Shown here: positions 53,411 to 61,500 of the stretch, piece after piece
Numbering within the stretch: the stretch's first letter is position 1
How the letters are laid out: every line of letters begins with the position of its first letter
Origin: Zophobihabitans entericus
Lineage (GTDB): Bacteria; Pseudomonadota; Gammaproteobacteria; Enterobacterales; Orbaceae
Length of the DNA: 64,000 bases
Reading direction: 5' to 3'
NCBI RefSeq assembly: GCF_011745665.1
Contig: NZ_CP050253.1
Span: 2,145,418 to 2,209,417, forward strand
Notes under the pieces: generated by a model
The model's input: only the letters and a program-made list of their open reading frames with translations
Databases searched by the model: none
What the model was told of the DNA's origin: nothing
Program-made: the position numbers and the translations under genes

Positions 53411-54406
53411 ATGAATTTTAATGGATTACAGCTTACTAAATCTGAAGAAAAGGGCGTCCCTGCAAAAGTAGAAGTCGTGTCGTTATCAACTGATGATTTA
53501 CCTGCGGGTAATGTGACAATTAAAGTGAGTTATTCCACTTTAAATTATAAAGATGCACTTGCTATCACCAGTCATGTTCCGATCGCCAGAATCTCTCCGT
53601 TAGTACTTGGTATTGATGGTGTCGGTACTGTGACTGAAAGTCAGGATAACCGTTATAAAGTCGGACAAAAAGTGGTGTTAAATGGCTGGGGTGTGGGTGA
53701 AAAGCACTGGGGCTGTTTAGCTCAATATGCACGTCTTGATGCTGACTGGTTAATTCCATTACCAAAAGAGATTTCTGAGTGGGATGCTATGGCAATTGGT
53801 ACTGCAGGTTATACTGCGGCTCTTTGTGTTGAGAGAATCCTTCATTTAGGTGTAAAACCTGAACATGGACCAGTACTTGTGACAGGTTCGACAGGTGGTG
53901 TTGGTTCTGTTGCAGTAGCATTACTGACTAAACTAGGTTATCAGGTTGCGGCCTCAACAGGTAAGCCAAATGAGGCCGATTATTTACGCAAACTGGGTGC
54001 CACACAGATTGTTGATCGTAATGAGTTTAGTCAGGCAGGTAAACCGTTGCAAAAAGAGATTTGGGCAGCAGCTGTTGATACGGTTGGCTCACATACACTG
54101 GCCAATGTTTGTGCACAGATGAAATATGATGGTGTTGTTGCAGCCTGTGGTTTAGCTCAGGGTATGGACTTTCCAGCGACAGTAGCTCCGTTTATTTTAA
54201 GAGGCGTAACACTGGCTGGTATTGATAGTGTTATGGTTCCTTATGCACGCCGAATTAAAGCGTGGAAATTTTTAGCTAAACATTTGGACATGTCTATCTT
54301 GCGTGATATTGCTACCACCATTACTTTAAAAGAGTGTGTCGCTGCAGGTGAAGCGATTATTGCTGGTAAAGTTAAAGGCCGCTATATTGTTGATGTGAAT
54401 GCCTAA
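53411..54406 (+). CDS. acuI: Acrylyl-CoA reductase AcuI/YhdH-type quinone oxidoreductase family
   Basis: This medium-chain dehydrogenase/reductase without the catalytic zinc site reduces acryloyl-CoA with NADPH in the characterised E. coli YhdH/AcuI. It has about 331 residues from Met 53411, which has a GAGGTC ribosome site; the ATG at 53399 is less suitable. Matches to E. coli include SLNYKDALAIT, GWGVGE-HWG, and the nucleotide-binding VTGSTGGVGSVAVALL. The C-terminal GRYIVDVN ends the family fold. It likely detoxifies acrylyl-CoA. It stands alone and is followed by a terminator. Confidence 0.9.
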   Translation: MNFNGLQLTKSEEKGVPAKVEVVSLSTDDLPAGNVTIKVSYSTLNYKDALAITSHVPIARISPLVLGIDGVGTVTESQDNRYKVGQKVVLNGWGVGEKHWGCLAQYARLDADWLIPLPKEISEWDAMAIGTAGYTAALCVERILHLGVKPEHGPVLVTGSTGGVGSVAVALLTKLGYQVAASTGKPNEADYLRKLGATQIVDRNEFSQAGKPLQKEIWAAAVDTVGSHTLANVCAQMKYDGVVAACGLAQGMDFPATVAPFILRGVTLAGIDSVMVPYARRIKAWKFLAKHLDMSILRDIATTITLKECVAAGEAIIAGKVKGRYIVDVNA

Positions 54407-54418
54407 ATTTCATTATAT

Positions 54419-54452
54419 AAATCAAAGATTTAAAATTTTAAGTCTTTGATTT
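54419..54452 (+). terminator. Terminator after acuI
   Basis: AAATCAAAGA/TCTTTGATTT forms a 10-bp stem followed by a T-rich run. Confidence 0.75.
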
Positions 54453-54509
54453 ATTTGTATTTTATTTTTAATTATTTATCCTTAAAGTTAGTAGAAGAAG
54501 GTAGTTGAA

Positions 54510-55232
54510 ATGAGTTTATTTGATCGCTTTAAAAAGAAAACGACAGAAGCAAATGATGTCGATCACTTATTATTAAATAAACTTAAACAGCAGCTAACGC
54601 AGATGGGTTATCAGGTTGCATTAATAGAGCATGGTGTTGTGATTGAATCTCATCTGACCATTCATCTGCATATTATTAAAGATCCTGATTTGCATCCATC
54701 TATGATGGCTGTTGCTGTCAAAATTGAAAATGAGTATTTACCTGAAGGGATAGAAGAAAATCTCACCGGTGTTGGTGAAACCGCAGAAGTACAAATTGAT
54801 TCAGCATTAAAGAATTTTTTATCGATCTCTTTCCCGCCGGTGCTGGATGTGTTTTCAGAAAGCCACAAGTCAGATTTAGATTTTATGACTGAGATTGTCG
54901 GGCGCCGCATTCTGTTTCATCCAAAGGTAGGGAGTTTAGGTTTACAGGGTGAATGGACTGTAGCACCTAAGCAGGATGTGTTTTTTGAGTTACTTAAAAA
55001 TCAGTTGTCAACACAGCTTCTTGACCGTAAATTTAACTGGTTGAAGATTTATGCCTCTAAGTTAAGTAATGGCTCAACTCATATCCAATGTTCTATGAAT
55101 AATCAGGACTGGAAAGAGGGTGAGCAGATTATTCAAAATTATGTAGATACATGGAACACACCAACATCATTTTTAGGCCTCAAACAAACTATTATGTTTA
55201 GATTGTGTGATGCTTATGAGCAGACATCTTAA
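54510..55232 (+). CDS. Hypothetical cytoplasmic protein, DUF6348-like
   Basis: I recognise this 240-residue protein only tentatively, as resembling the DUF6348 group. It starts MSLFDRFKKKT, has no signal peptide or membrane segment, and looks like a globular alpha/beta protein with several conserved-looking beta strands (VVIESHLTIHLHIIKD, SMMAVAVKIENEYLP, EWTVAPKQDVFFELL). AAGGTAG lies upstream. Neighbours give no clue: acuI is in front and an inverted copy of the intergenic element follows. It is a real gene by length, codon pattern and spacing, but function is unknown. Confidence 0.7.
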   Translation: MSLFDRFKKKTTEANDVDHLLLNKLKQQLTQMGYQVALIEHGVVIESHLTIHLHIIKDPDLHPSMMAVAVKIENEYLPEGIEENLTGVGETAEVQIDSALKNFLSISFPPVLDVFSESHKSDLDFMTEIVGRRILFHPKVGSLGLQGEWTVAPKQDVFFELLKNQLSTQLLDRKFNWLKIYASKLSNGSTHIQCSMNNQDWKEGEQIIQNYVDTWNTPTSFLGLKQTIMFRLCDAYEQTS

Positions 55233-55339
55233 GGTTTTATTGTTCTTTTAACTTTGCTTTTTGTACTGCTGGCATTCTGTTTCTACAAACATGATTACGT
55301 CGTGAAACTTAATTAAAGTTTGTACTGGTATTAGCAAGG

Positions 55340-55571
55340 TGTTTGGTGGGAAGCACGCCCCGCGTTCGTATTTCTTGGTGTTGATGTTTATTATTAGCTT
55401 TGGGTTTGGGGCGAACAGCGCCGCCCTTACGCAATGTTATTGGATGCCTGCTGAGCTTAGCTGTGCGTTACATGACTTGCATGTTCAGCGCATCGGAATA
55501 GTACCCTAAGCTCACCCACAGGCTAATGACTTTCACCACTCTAAGAGCTAAAAAGCGCGACTATGTCGCGC
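55340..55571. repeat. Composite palindromic element, copy 3 (inverted, shortened)
   Basis: The modules appear in reverse order and orientation: a GCGGGG-type unit (about 55346-55364), a GGGCG-type unit (about 55408-55426), the long hairpin now carrying TGAGCTTAGC near 55451 and CTAAGCTCA near 55506-55514 with part of one arm lost, and GCGCGACTATGTCGCGC (55555-55571). It lies between convergent genes, with a normal terminator beyond it. Confidence 0.82.
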
Positions 55572-55589
55572 AACTCTCCCCATAATAAA

Positions 55590-55613
55590 AAAGCCCCTGA
55601 TTTTCAGAGGCTT
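55590..55613. terminator. Bidirectional intrinsic terminator
   Basis: AAGCCCCTGA/TCAGAGGCTT (one mismatch) with A- and T-rich flanks separates the DUF6348-like gene and the lipoprotein gene. Confidence 0.8.
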
Positions 55614-55644
55614 TTATCGTATGAAATAGAGTATTAATTATAAC

Positions 55645-56076
55645 TTACGATGCATCATCACAATTAACCTTGTGATCACGATAAATCACATGATTATAGC
55701 CATAATCTAAATTACGCTGTTCAATCACTTTACCATCACGAATAAAGAACCAATGTTTACTGATTGGTTTGTAGTAGTTTGTTGTTTTCATGCCGCTAAT
55801 ATCAGCACAAACAGAATAACCAAAAGTGGCTTCTTGTTTCTCTGAATTAGTCACGATATATTCCATACGTGGACTACTGATCGCAAGGTAGGTAACAGAT
55901 TTAGGATTATCTAAATTATTATTACCCCATTTTTGCACAATCTCAGGATAATTGGTCGGATATTTGCCAAAGTTTGCTGTGGTCATATCCGGGCGCCAGT
56001 TCGGATCTGTTGGTGTTGTTGAACAGGCACTTAGTAATAATGTCGCAACACTAATCAGAAGAATTTGTTTTTTCAT
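55645..56076 (-). CDS. Small lipoprotein of unknown function
   Basis: The 143-residue protein begins with a lipoprotein signal (MKKQILLISVATLLLSACST), with Cys 18 as the acyl-acceptor and Ser next, favouring outer-membrane sorting. The mature part holds TDPNWRPDMTTANFGKYPTNYPEIVQKW and a C-terminal HWFFIRDGKVIEQRNLDYG, in which 'FIRDGKVI' resembles short beta-hairpin lipoproteins. Two cysteines, in VCADIS and VNCDD, could form a disulfide. No named family is recognised. It lies beside yeaE on the same strand with a 72-bp gap. Confidence 0.8.
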   Translation of the reverse strand: MKKQILLISVATLLLSACSTTPTDPNWRPDMTTANFGKYPTNYPEIVQKWGNNNLDNPKSVTYLAISSPRMEYIVTNSEKQEATFGYSVCADISGMKTTNYYKPISKHWFFIRDGKVIEQRNLDYGYNHVIYRDHKVNCDDAS

Positions 56077-56148
56077 ATTATTTATTTCCTGTAATAATTT
56101 CTTACGTAGTTTAACGTCATTATATAGGCTGTCAATCAGACTGTTAAA

Positions 56149-56994
56149 TTATAGCATTTCCAGTGCTTGTTTACGTTTAGGTGCCGGGAAGGCTTTATCA
56201 AGTGTTGCCAAATCATCAGCACTTAATACAACTTTTAACGCATTGATATTATCCATAACGTGTTCACTGGAAGACGCTTTAGGAATGGCAATAATATCTT
56301 TACGGCGCAGTACCCACGCTAAAGCAATTTGAGCTGGCGTGACTGAATGCTCTTGAGCCAGCGTTGCAAGAACCGGGTGCTTTAAAATTCTGCCTTGCTC
56401 TATTGGCGAGTAGGCCATCGTAGGTAAGTGATATTGTTCACTCCATGGCAGTAAATCATACTCAATACCACGACGGCTGAGGTTATATAAAACCTGATTG
56501 GTGATGAGTTGTTTACTGGCGACATAATTTTCCAGTTCAAGCAGGTCATCAACATCAAAGTTACTCACACCCCAATGTTTAATCTTTCCCTGCTTGATTA
56601 ATGTTTCCATCGCATTAACCGTTTCAGCTAAAGGAATTGAGCCAGGCCAGTGGAGAAGGTAGAGATCAACATAATCTGTTTTCATGCGGCGTAAACTGGC
56701 TTCACAAGCCTTGATAGTACCGTTTAAGCTAGCATGATAAGGTAACACTTTACTGACCAGAAAGACTTTATCCCGGCGATTCTCTATCGCCAGACCAACG
56801 ACTTTTTCTGCTCCGCCATCAGCATACATCTCTGCAGTATCAATCAGCGTTAGGCCATTATCAATACCCAGTTGCAAAGCAGTGATTTCTTGTTTTTGCT
56901 TATGAGCGTTTTCACCCATAAACCAGGTTCCTTGTCCAAGAGCTGGGACTAAATCACCGGAAGGCAGAGTAACTTGTCGAATAGAAGAAGACAT
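56149..56994 (-). CDS. Aldo/keto reductase, YeaE-like
   Basis: This 281-residue aldo-keto reductase (E. coli YeaE 284) is an NADPH-dependent reductase, and YeaE reduces methylglyoxal. The catalytic tetrad is recognisable: Asp in TLIDTAEMYADGGAE with its Tyr, Lys in KVFLVSKVLP, His in LYLLHWPGS. Cofactor-binding AIPKASSSEHVMDN is near the C-terminus, which ends FPAPKRKQALEML like YeaE. Candidate substrates include methylglyoxal and other 2-oxoaldehydes. An AAGGAG site precedes the ATG. Confidence 0.9.
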   Translation of the reverse strand: MSSSIRQVTLPSGDLVPALGQGTWFMGENAHKQKQEITALQLGIDNGLTLIDTAEMYADGGAEKVVGLAIENRRDKVFLVSKVLPYHASLNGTIKACEASLRRMKTDYVDLYLLHWPGSIPLAETVNAMETLIKQGKIKHWGVSNFDVDDLLELENYVASKQLITNQVLYNLSRRGIEYDLLPWSEQYHLPTMAYSPIEQGRILKHPVLATLAQEHSVTPAQIALAWVLRRKDIIAIPKASSSEHVMDNINALKVVLSADDLATLDKAFPAPKRKQALEML

Positions 56995-57105
56995 AAAAAC
57001 TCCTTAATATAATGATTTCATAAAGAAATTTCTAAAGATCACTCTAGCATTTTTATCCTGAAATAGCAGTAAACTTTATAAAATTATTTTGTGACAATGT
57101 CACTT

Positions 57106-58320
57106 TTATTTGTGTTTTACCAAAAGAGTCAGACTCAGAGTTAATTTACTTATCAGGTAAGTCATACCGCTGATTAAAATAATAACCGGTACAGTAATAC
57201 CAATAACAGAGTGATAAGACATGAGTGTGTGATAAACGATAAAGCCAAATATCCATAGCAGAGTATTTTTTAGATTAAACAATCTATCACTACTTATAGA
57301 GCCTTTTTTAAGTAAATAGTAATCAGTAAACAAAATAGCAAATAGCGGGGCAAACACAGAGCCAATTAAATAAAGGAAAGATTCATACTGGGACATTGAA
57401 ATAAATAAGGCCATCAAGGTGCCCGTGATAGTGGCAAGAATCGCAGCCATCTTTTCACTTATTTTATGACCTAAGTTCGCTAAATTGATACCAGCAGAAT
57501 AGACATCAAGAAAGGTGGTTGTAACCGTTGAAAATACCACAATAAACAGCGCTACGATACCAAGGCCGGCAGTGAGCAGAATTTGAGTAATATCAGAGCT
57601 TCCGACATAAATAGCTGCACCTAAACCAACAATAAACATAAAGCTACTGCCAATAAAGTAACTTATTACACTGGCAAACAGACCAGTCTGAATATTTTTA
57701 AGGCGACGAGTATAGTCAGCAATGAGTGGCATCCATGAAAGAGACATTGCGATATTGAGTTCAACAGTAGAACCAAAGCTCATGTTACCGTTAATAAAGA
57801 TAATGTGCGATGGCTGATTAAAGACGGTATAAGCCAGCACACAAAAGGCTAAAAACAGGGCAGATACAATGATAATATTCACTCGAGTTAAGTTTTTGAT
57901 ACCAAGTAATACCCACAGGATAATTAAAGCGCCAATCAGTAGGCTCCACAGTGATTCGTCACTGTATTGCCACAAGGTAATAGAAATCACATCAAATGCT
58001 TTAGCTCCACTGATAATCATCACAGCGGTCCAGCCAAGTAACTGTAAAATATTGAGAACTGAGAAGGCATAAGAGCCATATTGACCAAATGAAAGCGACA
58101 CAGTCTGTGCGGCGGATAAGCGATGATTCGCGCCAATTTTTCCAGCCAGATATAATATAAAAGCACCAATCAGGTGGCCTGTCAGAATGGCGATAATGCC
58201 TTGTTGCAGACCAAGTGGGGCAATCAATGCGCCGGTGATAATTTCAGCCAGAGAGACAGCAGCACCAAACCAGAGTAAAGCCTGACTAAATGAAGAAACA
58301 GAATGAGTTGTCGATGACAT
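57106..58320 (-). CDS. cytX: Hydroxymethylpyrimidine/thiamine-precursor permease CytX
   Basis: CytX is a nucleobase:cation symporter-1 family permease, thought to import hydroxymethylpyrimidine for thiamine synthesis. About 404 residues and eleven to twelve membrane segments follow from Met 58320, which has TGAGGAA at proper spacing. The upstream extension to 58398 is not needed. Family traits include FGAAVSLAEIITGALIAPLG, LLGWTAVMIISGAKA and SWMPLIADYTR. The TPP riboswitch just upstream directly supports a thiamine-related substrate and explains regulation. Confidence 0.93.
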   Translation of the reverse strand: MSSTTHSVSSFSQALLWFGAAVSLAEIITGALIAPLGLQQGIIAILTGHLIGAFILYLAGKIGANHRLSAAQTVSLSFGQYGSYAFSVLNILQLLGWTAVMIISGAKAFDVISITLWQYSDESLWSLLIGALIILWVLLGIKNLTRVNIIIVSALFLAFCVLAYTVFNQPSHIIFINGNMSFGSTVELNIAMSLSWMPLIADYTRRLKNIQTGLFASVISYFIGSSFMFIVGLGAAIYVGSSDITQILLTAGLGIVALFIVVFSTVTTTFLDVYSAGINLANLGHKISEKMAAILATITGTLMALFISMSQYESFLYLIGSVFAPLFAILFTDYYLLKKGSISSDRLFNLKNTLLWIFGFIVYHTLMSYHSVIGITVPVIILISGMTYLISKLTLSLTLLVKHK

Positions 58321-58370
58321 AAATTCCTCAGTACGTAGTTTTAGTTCAATAGCTAATACCGGGGAGAAAT

Positions 58371-58392
58371 AAAAAAAGCTGCAAAGCAGCCA
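58371..58392 (-). terminator. Terminator in the TPP riboswitch expression platform
   Basis: On the minus strand GCTGC-TTT-GCAGC is followed by seven Ts. It lies between the TPP aptamer and the cytX start, the place for thiamine-dependent premature termination. Confidence 0.75.
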
Positions 58393-58420
58393 AGTCATCT
58401 AAAAAGGAACAGTTAGATAA

Positions 58421-58505
58421 ATTGCTTCCCTACGTAGGTATTAACCAACAGGTTCAAAGGGTCAGGCTAAGCCTTCTCAACGATATAAATCGTCCCCCCG
58501 CACGA
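58421..58505 (-). promoter_or_regulatory. TPP riboswitch (THI element)
   Basis: On the minus strand the aptamer runs from GTGCGGGGGG through TTGAGAAGGCTTAGCC, then ACCCTTTGAACCTG and TTAATACCTACGTAGGGAAGC. CTGAGA-type, ACCC...GAACCTG and the GTAGGGAA end are the conserved pieces of the TPP aptamer. It controls cytX. Confidence 0.95.
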
Positions 58506-58526
58506 GAGAAAATATAGCACAAATAA

Positions 58527-58560
58527 AAATAGCGTCAATGGTAGGCCAGAGACGCTATTT
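58527..58560 (-). terminator. Terminator after rhlE
   Basis: AAATAGCGTC/GACGCTATTT forms a 10-bp stem followed on the minus strand by TTTATTTG. It separates rhlE from the cytX riboswitch. Confidence 0.82.
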
Positions 58561-58582
58561 AAAATGGAGTGAAGATGTAAGG

Positions 58583-59914
58583 TTAGTTACTCTTTGGTTT
58601 ACTGTTTTTCCATGGATTATCAGATCTGTTTTTATTTTCAGATTTTGCTTTATTTGGCTGAGCAGAGCGGCCAGTTCTGGCTGGTTTACTTGAAAAGCTG
58701 TTACGTTTTGGCGCTGACTGTTTTGGTTTTTGAATAGGCTCCGCTTTAATTTTTGGATCTGGTTCAAAACCCTCGGTCTGCATACGAGGTAAAGAGGTTT
58801 TGAGTAATTTCTCAATATCTTTTAAAAGCTGTAATTCATCAACACAAACCAGAGAAACGGCTTGCCCCTGATGTTGAGCACGACCAGTACGCCCGATTCG
58901 ATGTACATAATCTTCTGCAACTTGTGGTAATTCATAGTTTACAACATAAGGTAGCTGGTCAATATCAATACCACGTGCAGCGATATCGGTAGCAACGAGT
59001 ACTGTAATGTTGCCGCTTTTAAAATCGGCTAAGGCTTTTGTTCTTGCTCCCTGGCTTTTATTACCATGAATCGCAGCCGCGGTGATACCATCTTTATTGA
59101 GTTGTTCCGCTAAATGATTTGCACCATGTTTAGTTCGCATAAATACTAAAACTTGTCGCCACTGCTGAGAACCAATTAAATAAGAGAGTAATTCACGTTT
59201 ACGTTTTTTATCAACATGATGAATAAATTGCACAATTTGTTCAGAAGCACTATTAGGGCGAGCCACTTCAACCTGGGCAGGTGAATTTAAAAATGTGCCG
59301 GCTAGTTCTTTGATTTCATCAGAAAAAGTCGCAGAAAACAGTAAGTTTTGACGTTTTTTAGGTAACTTAGCAATAACCCGGCGAATATCGTGAATAAAGC
59401 CCATATCCAGCATTCTGTCAGCTTCATCAAGTACAAAAGTTTTAATCTGGCTAAGATCTACGGCATTTTGCTGTACTAAATCAAGCAGTCGTCCTGGTGT
59501 TGCAACTAAGATATCAACGCCACCACGTAGCTTCATCATTTGAGGATTAATACTTACACCACCAAAAACGACTAAAGAGCGAACCGGTAAATATTTGCTA
59601 TATTCACGTACGTTTTCACCAATTTGAGCTGCAAGTTCTCTGGTTGGAGCCAGAATAAGTGCTTTTAACTGGCGTTTGCTACGCTTAGCCTGATCATTTG
59701 CAGGGGCTTTAGGTTGTGTATTTTGTATTTGTTGCAAAATAGGTAATACAAAACCAGCTGTTTTTCCTGTTCCTGTTTGAGCACTGGCCATTAAATCTTT
59801 ACCGGAAAGTACTACCGGAATTGCTTGTTGTTGAATTGGTGTAGGAGTGGAATAACCCAGTTCTTGTACCGCTTGTAAAATCTCAGTACTTAAACCGAGT
59901 GAGGAAAATGACAT
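58583..59914 (-). CDS. rhlE: DEAD-box RNA helicase RhlE
   Basis: RhlE is an ATP-dependent RNA helicase involved in ribosome maturation and RNA turnover. The ATG at 59914 gives 443 residues; the frame is open to 59953, but the E. coli-like start MSFSSLGLS is at 59914. Motifs in order are [84 protein letters not shown], and [11 protein letters not shown]. The C-terminal tail is basic and disordered ([20 protein letters not shown]) as in RhlE. An array of composite palindromes lies upstream. Confidence 0.94.
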   Translation of the reverse strand: MSFSSLGLSTEILQAVQELGYSTPTPIQQQAIPVVLSGKDLMASAQTGTGKTAGFVLPILQQIQNTQPKAPANDQAKRSKRQLKALILAPTRELAAQIGENVREYSKYLPVRSLVVFGGVSINPQMMKLRGGVDILVATPGRLLDLVQQNAVDLSQIKTFVLDEADRMLDMGFIHDIRRVIAKLPKKRQNLLFSATFSDEIKELAGTFLNSPAQVEVARPNSASEQIVQFIHHVDKKRKRELLSYLIGSQQWRQVLVFMRTKHGANHLAEQLNKDGITAAAIHGNKSQGARTKALADFKSGNITVLVATDIAARGIDIDQLPYVVNYELPQVAEDYVHRIGRTGRAQHQGQAVSLVCVDELQLLKDIEKLLKTSLPRMQTEGFEPDPKIKAEPIQKPKQSAPKRNSFSSKPARTGRSAQPNKAKSENKNRSDNPWKNSKPKSN

Positions 59915-60039
59915 CAGAAATCCTTGATAAGTCGTTAAATAAAGTATCCGCATAAAAGTACTAATGCAGAGACCTTATGCAAGGGCGCTATTGTGTCTGA
60001 TTCTTTTAGTGCTGTAAATATAATTTATTATTTAGGGTT

Positions 60040-60623
60040 GCGCGACGTAGTCGCGCTTGTAGATCTTAGAGTAGTGAAGTAATTAAGATGTTAGGGTGGC
60101 GCGGCATAGCCGCGCTTTTAGGGTTTGATCTTGTGGAATATCAGCCAGTGTGTGAGCTTAGCGGTACTATTCCGATGCGCTGGACATGCAAGCCATGTAA
60201 CGCTCACTCCATAGCACCGCTAAGCTCAGTCTGCATCGAATCACACTCACAGATAAAAGATTAAGAGATTAAAGGATTATTGTTTAGGTTTTAAAGAGAA
60301 ACTGAAAAGTTAAATTTGATGGAGAGCGTATTCCATAGGTCTTAGCGAGTCCTCGAGCGGGTGCCTATGGCGTACGGTAGGCCATCAAACCCACGGAACC
60401 TGCAACTTTATTAAAGATATTGCGGCAGGGCGACGCAGTCCGCCCCCAAGCACCATGCTGATAACAACACTAATAAAACTATTGCGTACGAGCGGCGCAT
60501 GCCGCTCCAAATCCAATGCTAATATTAAACAACTAAACAGAGAAACACGAACGCGGGGCGTGCTCCCCGCCAAACACCCTGCTAATACTAGCACAAGACT
60601 TGAATTGCGCGACGTAGTCGCGC
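60040..60623. repeat. Composite palindromic element, copy 4 (most complete)
   Basis: Order: GCGCGAC-GTA-GTCGCGC (60040-60056); GCGCGGC-ATA-GCCGCGC (60099-60115); the long hairpin with arms TGAGCTTAGCGG/CCGCTAAGCTCA (60153-60228); the TTTGATGG/CCATCAAA hairpin (60315-60389); GGGCGACGCAGTCCGCCC (60428-60445); GAGCGGC-GCAT-GCCGCTC (60490-60507); GCGGGGCGTGCTCCCCGC (60553-60570); GCGCGAC-GTA-GTCGCGC again (60607-60623). It lies between rhlE and the BKACE gene, both on the minus strand. Confidence 0.93.
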
Positions 60624-60637
60624 ATTTAAGAAAAATA

Positions 60638-61492
60638 CTAAACTCTAGCCTTCAACTGTAAAATAGCTCTAGCCTCATCTGGCGAAGCAACCTCTTTATT
60701 GGCTTCTTTCACCAGACGAACAGCTCTTTCGACCAGTTCAGCATTTGATTTAGCCAGACGCCCTTTAGCATAGAACACATTATCTTCAAGACCTACACGA
60801 ATATGCCCACCAAGCGCAAGTGCAGCGAGCATAATTGGAATATGCCCCTGACCAATACCAAGTGCTGACCAGGTTGAGCCAGCTGGTAACTGGCTTTTCA
60901 GATACACCAGATTTTCAACTGTGGCGGTTGAGCCACCCGGAGCACCAAGTACAAACTGATAATGAGCAGGAGCCTGAATGATTCCTTTCTTCATATAATA
61001 TAAAGAGTTATAAATCATTCCTGCGTCAAATATTTCAATTTCCGGTTTCACCTGATTGTCTATCATCACCTGACCTAATTTCTCAAGAAACGCCGGATGA
61101 TTCATAAATACAGTTGAATGCGCCCAGTTCATGGTTCCGCAGTCATATGAGCCCATCTCTGGTTTAAGCTCGATTAAATGCTCCATACGAGTCTCATCTG
61201 TCGCATTCAAATCACCTGATGTGGTCAGATTTAGTACGATGTCACATTTCTGTTTAATCAGTTCCACCGTTTTTTTAAAGCGCGCTTTATCCATCGTGCC
61301 CAGACCATTATCATCACGCATATGTAAATGAGCGATTGCTGCACCGGCTTGCCAACATTCATAAACATCCTGAGCGATCTCTTCCGGAGTCATAGGTACT
61401 GCCGGATTATGTTCTTTAGTTGGAAAGGCGCCAGTGGTTGCTACTGTGATGATCACTTTATCATTCATACTATTATTCATTTTATTGTTCAT
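60638..61492 (-). CDS. BKACE-family beta-keto acid cleavage enzyme (DUF849)
   Basis: This 284-residue TIM-barrel protein belongs to the family of 3-keto-5-aminohexanoate cleavage enzyme (Kce) and other BKACEs, which exchange a beta-keto acid with acetyl-CoA to give acetoacetate and a new acyl-CoA. Family traits are IITVATTGAFPTKEHNPAVPMTPEEIA, a metal site including the His pair in AIAHLHMRDD, NLTTSGD, and GGHIRVGLEDNVFY near the C-terminus. The substrate is not predictable. A ribosome site AGGAA precedes the ATG at 61492. It is the last gene of a likely operon with an MFS carrier and a cyclase-family hydrolase. Confidence 0.88.
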   Translation of the reverse strand: MNNKMNNSMNDKVIITVATTGAFPTKEHNPAVPMTPEEIAQDVYECWQAGAAIAHLHMRDDNGLGTMDKARFKKTVELIKQKCDIVLNLTTSGDLNATDETRMEHLIELKPEMGSYDCGTMNWAHSTVFMNHPAFLEKLGQVMIDNQVKPEIEIFDAGMIYNSLYYMKKGIIQAPAHYQFVLGAPGGSTATVENLVYLKSQLPAGSTWSALGIGQGHIPIMLAALALGGHIRVGLEDNVFYAKGRLAKSNAELVERAVRLVKEANKEVASPDEARAILQLKARV

Positions 61493-61500
61493 GGGAATTC

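Noticed and set aside
60385-60594. Open frame in the fourth composite array
   Set aside because: It is the same artefact of the repeated palindromes, with no homology or start signal.
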